From positions 1 to 64,000 of the forward strand of contig CAJHZI010000683.1 of NCBI GenBank assembly GCA_905160935.1: a stretch of DNA of 64,000 nt. Direction: 5' to 3'. The notes under the pieces were generated by a model. The model saw only the letters and a list, made by a program, of their open reading frames with translations, had not been told where the DNA came from and ran no database searches. Position numbers and translations under genes: made by a program. Shown piece after piece: positions 58,609 through 64,000 of the stretch; position 1 is the first letter of the stretch, and every line of letters starts with the position of its first letter. Source of the stretch: Enchytraeus crypticus (lineage: Eukaryota > Annelida > Clitellata > Enchytraeida > Enchytraeidae).

Positions 58609-61600
58609 AGAGAGAGAGCGAGCTAAAAGAATCGAGAGGTTTAAAGTATTTGACATTTCACGTTTGTCTATGGCATAAAAGTATCATTTCTACATGCAGT
58701 GTGATTTTAGCTAGCATTTGAATGATTGTCTCTATAATTCTTTACAAATAACATTTTCTTTATTGCTTTTTATAATCAGAAATCTTTTTGAGACTAGGAC
58801 CGGAAAATGTGAATATTTTCAAATCATTATTTTGCGTAAAGTTGGTGACTATTATATTTCTAGCGTAGTTTTATTTCTTGTCGATCATCTGTCATATTTT
58901 TCCAGGATTTTCCCGGAGTGGCTGCCTCTACACCCCTCTAAGATGTGGTGCCATTGTAGGCAGGTCTATCTGGGAATGGCTTACTGCTATGGAGCCAGGA
59001 TCGCTGCCCCAGTTACTGAACTCACTATTCAGCTGCGCAAGGTGAACTGATTAGCTTTTTATTAGACTAAAATGCTAAAGTTCAGTTTAACGTCAGTTTT
59101 CTGTCACAAAAGCAAATTAGTGACTGTGCGAGCACTAATTTGAACCCTGCAGCTACTGTTACACTGTCAGACAACTTGTCAACTTTCCACCTGCTCCGCG
59201 CTTTGTAGTCCGTGATTCGAGCACCGTTGGTTAGCCAATGTATTTACATTTTTTCAAACAAATAAAATATTGAATATTTGAGATGATATTGCATCATTTA
59301 AGCCCTACATGCATCAATGGTTTCAAAGATGGATAATAAGCAAATGGGTTTGGGATATAGTTATAAAATTCGTGGCGGTGGAAAATCAAAAATTTTGTTT
59401 ATAATCATCAAACTATTTTACTAAGTTATATAAATACTAGAGAGATCACTATTAGTGTCTCTACACACAGATCAGAGGTCACTATTAATGTCTCTACACA
59501 CAGGTCAGAGGTCACTATTAGTGTCTCTACACACAGGTCAGAGGTCACTATTAGTATCTCTACACACAGATCAGAGGTCACTATTAGTGTCTCTATTTCT
59601 GTATAGGAGCTGTACACAGAACCATATGAGCTGATACACTGGGCTGATCAGAGGAACAATGTATCCTGGGCTGATCTCTATACTCCACACAGCTGGGTAC
59701 TGGACGCTGCCTACCGTATGTATTGATTGATTGTAACATTTGAGAAATATCTGAGTGAAGCGTAGCTTTCTTATTAATTCTATTTAAGTTTATTTGAAGA
59801 AAATTTGCTAAAACACTGTTAAAATAAGTTTTACATTTGTTTCTTTATGATTAAGAAGCTAGATCAGATTTGAGTTAATCATCATCATCATCATCATCAT
59901 AATCATTAGAGTATGAAGTATACAAGCTATAGAGGCATGTAATATTATACAGTCTTGTGACATCACTCGTGACTGGTGATTGGCTTGGATACCTTTTGGC
60001 ATAATATACTTTTAATATACTAACGTTTGCTGCTGTATTAGGTTTTTGAATGTGCTCTTCTTTATGTATCAGATTTTTGCTCTATGTGGATTGGATTTAT
60101 TATTGGATTTTGATGTATTCATTTTTATGCATTCAATTTTTGATATATTGGGTATATTGATGCATTCTGTTTTGATGTATTGGGTATTTCGATGCATTCA
60201 GTTATTAATGTATTGAGTATTTTGATGAATACGGGCTTTGATGTATTGGGTATTTTAATGCATTCAGGTTTTGCTGTATAGGGCATTTTGATGCATTCAG
60301 GTTTGATGTATTGTGTATTTACAGATCTCTTAGACTGGTATGAGGCGTATCACTCCAGTACATTGCGCAAGATGGCGCTAGACAGAATATACGAGCATGT
60401 GTGTGCTGATGATGAATTCTCACATGGCATCAGCATTGGACCGGTATGCTGGATTTCCTTTCTTTAAATTAATGCTAATTTGTGGTTTTAATGAAAAACA
60501 TCATCATTAGTCTTGTATATGCTGTTGATTTAACTTAATGATTGTGTTTTTATTTATTATTAATTTTAGGCTCACATTTAATTTAAGAGTGCTATTCTTA
60601 TTAGTTTTAGTGCAGGATATCTTTGCTAACTCAGAACGACTAATTGTAATTTTATATATATCTTAGATGATTCAGATTGATTAATTATTACTTTATATAT
60701 TTATTAGGTGTCTAAGATTAATCGGTACTCTATAGATATCTAAGGTCATTCAGATTGATTAATCGTTACTCTATAGATATCTAAGGTCATTCAGATTGAT
60801 TAATCGTTACTCTACAGATATCTAAGGTCATTCAGATGATAATTCGCTGGCATAGAGATGGACATGGTAGCGCCAGGTTGATGGAGCATCAGGACCGTAT
60901 CAAAGATTACCTGTGGTAGGCTTATGATACTATTTTATATCATTTATATCTGCTCTTATACGTGATTTAATTCTGCTGTTTTATGTGTTTTTGCTCTTCT
61001 TTGTACTTATTTGTATGTTTTAGATCTGCTTTTATATTTGTTTGAATTGTGGTTTTGTATGTGTTAGAATTCTGCTGTTTTTGTTCGCTGTTTGATGTAA
61101 TTAAACTAGCTTTCATTTTTAATCATAAATGACTTAACATGCTGCATAGTAAATCTACAGGTTTTTCATTTATTTAGAATTGCGTTTTTCTTTTTTCTGA
61201 AGCTTCTTTGAGTCATATGAGATCGCAAATGAGATTGCTTGTTGTTTATGTTTAATGCTTTAGCTTGACTCTTGTTATTTATGTTTACTGATATAGCCTG
61301 ACTCTTGTTCACTGATATAGCCTAACTCTTGTTTACTGATATAGCCTGACTCTTGTTTACTGTAATAACCTGACTCTTGTTTACTGATATAGCCTGACTC
61401 TTGGTTAGTGATATAGCCTGACTCTTGTTTACTGATAAAGCCTGACTCTTGTTTACTGATATAGCCTGACTCTTGTTTACTGATATAGCCTGACTCTTGT
61501 TTACTGATATAGCCTGACTCTTGTTTACTGATATAGCCTGACTCTTGTTTACTGATATAGCCTGACTCTTGTTTACTGATATAGCCTGACTCTTGTTTAC

Positions 61601-63576
61601 TGATATAGCCTGACTCTTGTTTACTGATATAGCCTGACTCTTGTTTACTGATATAGCCTGACTCTTGTTTACTGATAAAGCCTGACTCTTGTTTAGTGAT
61701 GTAGCCTGACTCTTGTTATTTCACAGGATGGGACGAGACGGCATGAAAATGAGTGTAAGTGAACTTTAATTTATTTTTTTGAGAATTTAGACTCGATATA
61801 CTTTGAGCAGTCCTGCTGTAGCTTTAGATGCTGCTTCTGCTGCTGCTACATCTGCTGCTAAATCTGCTACAACATCTGCTGCTACAGCTGCTGCTACAGA
61901 TGCTGCTTCAGCTGTTGCTCTATCTGCTGCTACAGCTGCTGCTAAGGTTGTTGCTACAGCTGCTGACACAGCGGCTATTACCTCTTCTTCTGCTGCTAAG
62001 CTGCTGCTACAGCTGCTATTGCTCTACTGCTACTTCTGTTGCAGCTGCTGCTACAGCTGCTGCTACAGCTGCTGCTATAGCTGCTGCTACAGCTGCTGCT
62101 ATGGCTGCTGCTACAGCGGGTATTACATGTACTGCTGCTTCTGCTGCAGTTGTTGTTTCTGCTGCTGTTGCAGCTGTTGCCTATTTCGTCATTATTCAAA
62201 TCTTCCTTTAGAACCTTTGAATTTGGAGAGAGTTTTTACGTCAGTAATAATATATTTAAACAGTTTAATTAATTAATTTATACTAAATTATAATTGAAAT
62301 TGAAATATTGAAATGACCTTCGAGTGAAAAGTTAGTTTTAAAGTGATTTTTATATTTGAGGCAAACTAGATAGGAAAAATTATTCATAAAAATTATTCAT
62401 TTTATTAATTTGAGACCCTATAGAGAAGTTGTATTGATATTGATGACATAAGTAGTTCCTCCTCTAGATGAATTAACAGTCTAACAGGTGATTTTTTTAC
62501 TTCTGTGTGTGTCAACCTCTCTGTCTGTGTGTGTCAACCTCTCTGTGTATGTGTCAGCCTCTCTGTCTGTATCACTAGACGTATGTCTCTATCATCAGTT
62601 TCTCTCTAATAATTATACTAAGTCATATAGTTAAATTCTGATTGATTGATTGATTGATTAATCTGGGCGCTGGTTAGCCTCCACTTGTTGGCGGTTAAAG
62701 AATAAATATATTCAGATTTCTCTTATGTTTCAGGGAACTAACGGATCTCAACTATGGGACACTGCTTTTGCTGTACAAGCCATTCTAGAGGTTCTGTCCT
62801 ATACAGTTTCCGTTCTCTATTGTTTAATGTTTAATTTCAAGTATTACTAAGTCTGCATGGCTATAATATATTGGCATTATTTATAATAATTATTACGTAC
62901 CAGATATTTCTCAAATAGACTGAGAAACTGCTGCAATGTGTTAAAACTGAAGTTTGGAATAAATTTAATTAACCTAATATTTCAAAAATCAAAGTATGAA
63001 CTGATTCAATGAGTCAAAACAAAATAGATAATGCTGAATAACACATGCATTCATTGAGTTCTTGAGTAATTTCGTGTATCTGGTCAATGTTTTGCAAAGT
63101 GGATCAACTAATTTTTTGCATTTAAATACTACTTGTATTTAATGTGACTTGCATTTGCTTACGACATTACGACTTGCTTTTACTATGAAGCTATGATAAG
63201 AATTATCGCTTAAGTGAAATTGAAATTGAATTGATATTTTAGTTTGTTAGAATATAAATTAAATGCACATTTTTATTAAGATTATATAATACAGACTCAT
63301 TAATTGAACAGCCGGTATATGTTAGTGCCGTCACGGCCTTTATTACCGATCACACATATGGTTGAACTTTCTGTGTACATGCACATATGTTTGTCCAAAT
63401 TGTCTATGATGTCTTGAATAAATAATAAATTAAGTAAATAAATATATTTGCAGTGCAGGGCGGAGGAATTAGTGGAGTTTGAGCCGATGCTGGATAGAGC
63501 TCACGCTTGGCTTAAGCTGACCCAGATTCCTGACAACCCTAACAAATATCAGACATTCTACAGGCAGATGAACAAG
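54307..63576 (+). CDS. LSS: Lanosterol synthase (oxidosqualene cyclase), N-terminal part; gene runs off the window
   Basis: Predicted join: 54307-54507, 55341-55479, 56064-56172, 56890-57011, 57727-57820, 58906-59041, 59607-59715, 60325-60443, 60818-60915, 61727-61754, 62734-62790, 63454-63576 (445 codons, continuing). The enzyme cyclises 2,3-oxidosqualene to lanosterol on the endoplasmic reticulum membrane, the first sterol-forming step. Seen: [20 protein letters not shown]; a QW-type [60 protein letters not shown] with the His (about residue 238) that in human and yeast enzymes lines the active site; [59 protein letters not shown]. The acid motif DCTAE and the C-terminal half lie beyond 64000; the family is about 730 residues long. 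Exon 10 is a 28-nt micro-exon. The exon 1 donor could be 54504 instead of 54507 (one codon). No frameshift is seen. Confidence 0.95.
55180..55335 (+). repeat. SINE-like repeat (family 5) whose tail forms the LSS exon 2 polypyrimidine tract
   Basis: GATTTGATCTGTAGTGATGT, GAGATGTCCCTGACATCATC, GGACGTTAAACCTTTATTAT and then T-rich sequence to the acceptor TTTATTTCAG at 55340. Confidence 0.7.
55580..55700 (+). repeat. Partial family 4 SINE-like repeat
   Basis: GTGTTGTGCTCGGGTGTGGT through GAGGCGACTAAGGCAGGAGC; 5' third of the copy at 29965. Confidence 0.7.
55694..56063. repeat. 47/64-bp minisatellite ending at the LSS exon 3 acceptor
   Basis: About seven units of GTTGTGGTTGGTAACGTAGG ... TGATATCATTTCAATGG. 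The last half-unit (GATGTGGTTGGTAACGCAG) is the acceptor itself, and upstream units also carry look-alikes of the first exon bases (GACTGCTGATAAT against GTCTGCTGATAGC). Confidence 0.8.
56225..56316 (-). repeat. Partial family 2 SINE
   Basis: AAAGCTGGTAAAGCTAAGGT, GTTTCCTCACTCGATAGCGA, GGTGAGCCCAGGATTTGCAC. LSS intron 3. Confidence 0.6.
56545..56856. repeat. 43-bp minisatellite upstream of LSS exon 4
   Basis: Seven units of TTAGCTCGTGATTGGCTGCT then GGTAATTACAATCTTTCAAT. It stops 34 bases before exon 4 (56890). Confidence 0.9.
57095..57325 (+). mobile_element. tRNA-derived SINE (family 1), near full length
   Basis: B-box GGGTTCGAATCCCAGCCG, then TCTCAGACATTCACTGGACT, ending CACTATAATGCTCGTTTAC. 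LSS intron 4; 57326-57726 is AT-rich without features. Confidence 0.85.
57841..57970 (-). mobile_element. LINE 3' end (family alpha) with short (GA)n tail
   Basis: CTCTCTCTCTCTTAGTGCAC, TGCCTACTGGCAGGTCCATG; starts 20 bases after the exon 5 donor. Confidence 0.8.
58225..58618 (+). mobile_element. LINE 3' end (family alpha) with (GA)n tail
   Basis: GAAATAGGAAGAAGAGTTGG, GAGGTCATGGTAGGTAGAAT, GAGCCTGCATGTAGCCAGTG, then TACTAAGAGAGAGAGAGA. Faces the copy at 57841 in the same intron. Confidence 0.75.
59438..59600. repeat. 40-bp minisatellite ending near the LSS exon 7 acceptor
   Basis: Four units of AGAGGTCACTATTAGTGTCT then CTACACACAG. The final, truncated unit (ACTATTAGTGTCTCTATTTC) passes into the acceptor TGTATAG at 59606. 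Confidence 0.85.
60100..60324. repeat. 35-bp minisatellite ending at the LSS exon 8 acceptor
   Basis: About six units of TTTTGATGTATTGGGTATTT then TGATGCATTCAGG. The last unit, GTTTGATGTATTGTGTATTT, continues into ACAG, the exon 8 acceptor. Confidence 0.85.
60660..60837. repeat. 46-bp tandem copies of the LSS exon 9 acceptor and exon start
   Basis: Units of CTCTATAGATATCTAAGGTC then ATTCAGATTGATTAATCGTTA. Within each, TATAG or TACAG precedes ATATCTAAGGTCATTCAGAT, the first 20 bases of exon 9. The third good copy (60818) is the real exon; earlier copies diverge after CAGAT. Confidence 0.9.
61263..61726. repeat. 24-bp minisatellite of acceptor-like units before LSS exon 10
   Basis: About 19 units of CCTGACTCTTGTTTACTGAT then ATAG. 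The final unit, CCTGACTCTTGTTATTTCAC then AG, is the acceptor of the 28-nt exon 10 (61727). Confidence 0.92.
61805..62200. repeat. GCT/ACA trinucleotide-based minisatellite in LSS intron 10
   Basis: Units of GCTGCTACAGCTGCTGCTAC type. Frames on both strands give Ala-, Leu-, Cys- or Ser-rich open stretches with no other protein character, so I treat it as intronic repeat. Confidence 0.85.
62791..63453. other. LSS intron 11: no feature seen
   Basis: AT-rich, no repeat shared elsewhere that I noticed. Intron 10 beyond its array (62201-62733) has only short GTCAACCTCTCTGTCTGTGT repeats near 62500-62575. Confidence 0.5.
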
Positions 63577-63757
63577 GTATTCACCATATGACACTTAAGA
63601 AACTATAAAAATTATTTGAACAAAATTTGAAATCTAAAAGATAATATAGCACTAAGCCATCAGACGCTAAAATACTCTATGTGAGATTATGTATTTGTAT
63701 TTCTTTATATGCTGTTTTTCACTGATTGATTGTTCACCCTTAGTAATCCTTTCTATA

Positions 63758-63925
63758 TTAAGCAATCAATCAAAAAGAATTTAGCGTCCGGTTCCGCGCC
63801 ATAAGGCAATGTCAGGGACGTCTCTTGCAGACTCTACACAAACAGGCGCCAAAGCACCGCACGATGACGACTGAGTACACAGAGATCACAAGAGAAAGCG
63901 AGATCAAAACAGTGCAAGTATTTTT
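63758..63925 (-). repeat. SINE-like repeat (family 5)
   Basis: AGAATTTAGCGTCCGGTTCC, CATAAGGCAATGTCAGGGAC, ACAGGCGCCAAAGCACCGC; near twin of 48137-48310. LSS intron 12. A LINE beta tail (63940-64000, CGATGTGGTCATTGACTCTA then (TTG)n) follows to the window edge. Confidence 0.7.
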
Positions 63926-64000
63926 TACTCGTCGACTAGATTTTGATTTTACAATGCTCGATGTGGTCATTGACTCTAATTGTTGTTGTTGTTGTTGTAT

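Noticed and set aside
61803-62276. Ala-rich, Leu-rich and Ser-rich frames of 60-157 codons
   Set aside because: All frames on both strands stay open because of the GCT/ACA repeat period. The stretch lies inside an LSS intron and flanking exons join without it.

Overview
The window is AT-rich, repeat-laden nuclear DNA from a multicellular animal. Genes are split by introns with GT...AG borders, and introns and intergenic space are filled with LINEs, tRNA-derived SINEs, Tc1/mariner and hAT elements and many micro- and minisatellites. It holds a lanosterol synthase gene. Insects and nematodes are known to lack one, so the source is more likely a non-ecdysozoan invertebrate (deuterostome, lophotrochozoan or sponge grade). 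I cannot name the species. All exon borders below were read by eye and checked only for reading-frame continuity, splice-site consensus and agreement between paralogues.

Layout. (1) 1-6295: no host gene; mariner, LINE and other repeat remnants. (2) 6296-34201, + strand: channel gene A, 13 exons, 1003 predicted residues. (3) 34202-40562: intergenic, with an internally deleted Tc1/mariner element (35803-36760), LINE tails and tandem repeats. (4) 40563-51963, + strand: channel gene B, a tandem paralogue of A with the same 13-exon plan, 837 predicted residues. (5) 51964-54306: intergenic with LINE remnants. (6) 54307 to beyond the window end, + strand: the first 12 exons (445 residues) of lanosterol synthase.

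Headline. Genes A and B encode DEG/ENaC-type channels. Each has the cytoplasmic His-Gly motif, TM1, the FPAVT.CN strand, the GNC...N strand, the PFPED segment, the palm and knuckle cysteines, and TM2. In the finger region, where ASIC/ENaC proteins carry short helices, each has a polybasic furin-like site, a whole C-type lectin domain over two exons, a Thr/Ser-rich mucin-like stalk in one large exon, and a compact Cys cluster. The domain order is TM1 - furin site - CTLD - mucin - Cys cluster - rest of channel - TM2. I do not recognise this architecture as a described family. Both paralogues also have Ala in place of Ser at the third position of the G/S-x-S selectivity filter.

Second theme. Many introns, above all in the lanosterol synthase gene, end in tandem minisatellites whose units resemble the 3' splice site, or the splice site plus the first exon bases. 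Partial copies of exon starts also lie upstream of gene A exon 9, gene B exon 13 and synthase exon 9. This suggests local tandem amplification of splice-acceptor DNA. No functional link between the channels and the sterol gene is visible; they are simply neighbours on the same strand.
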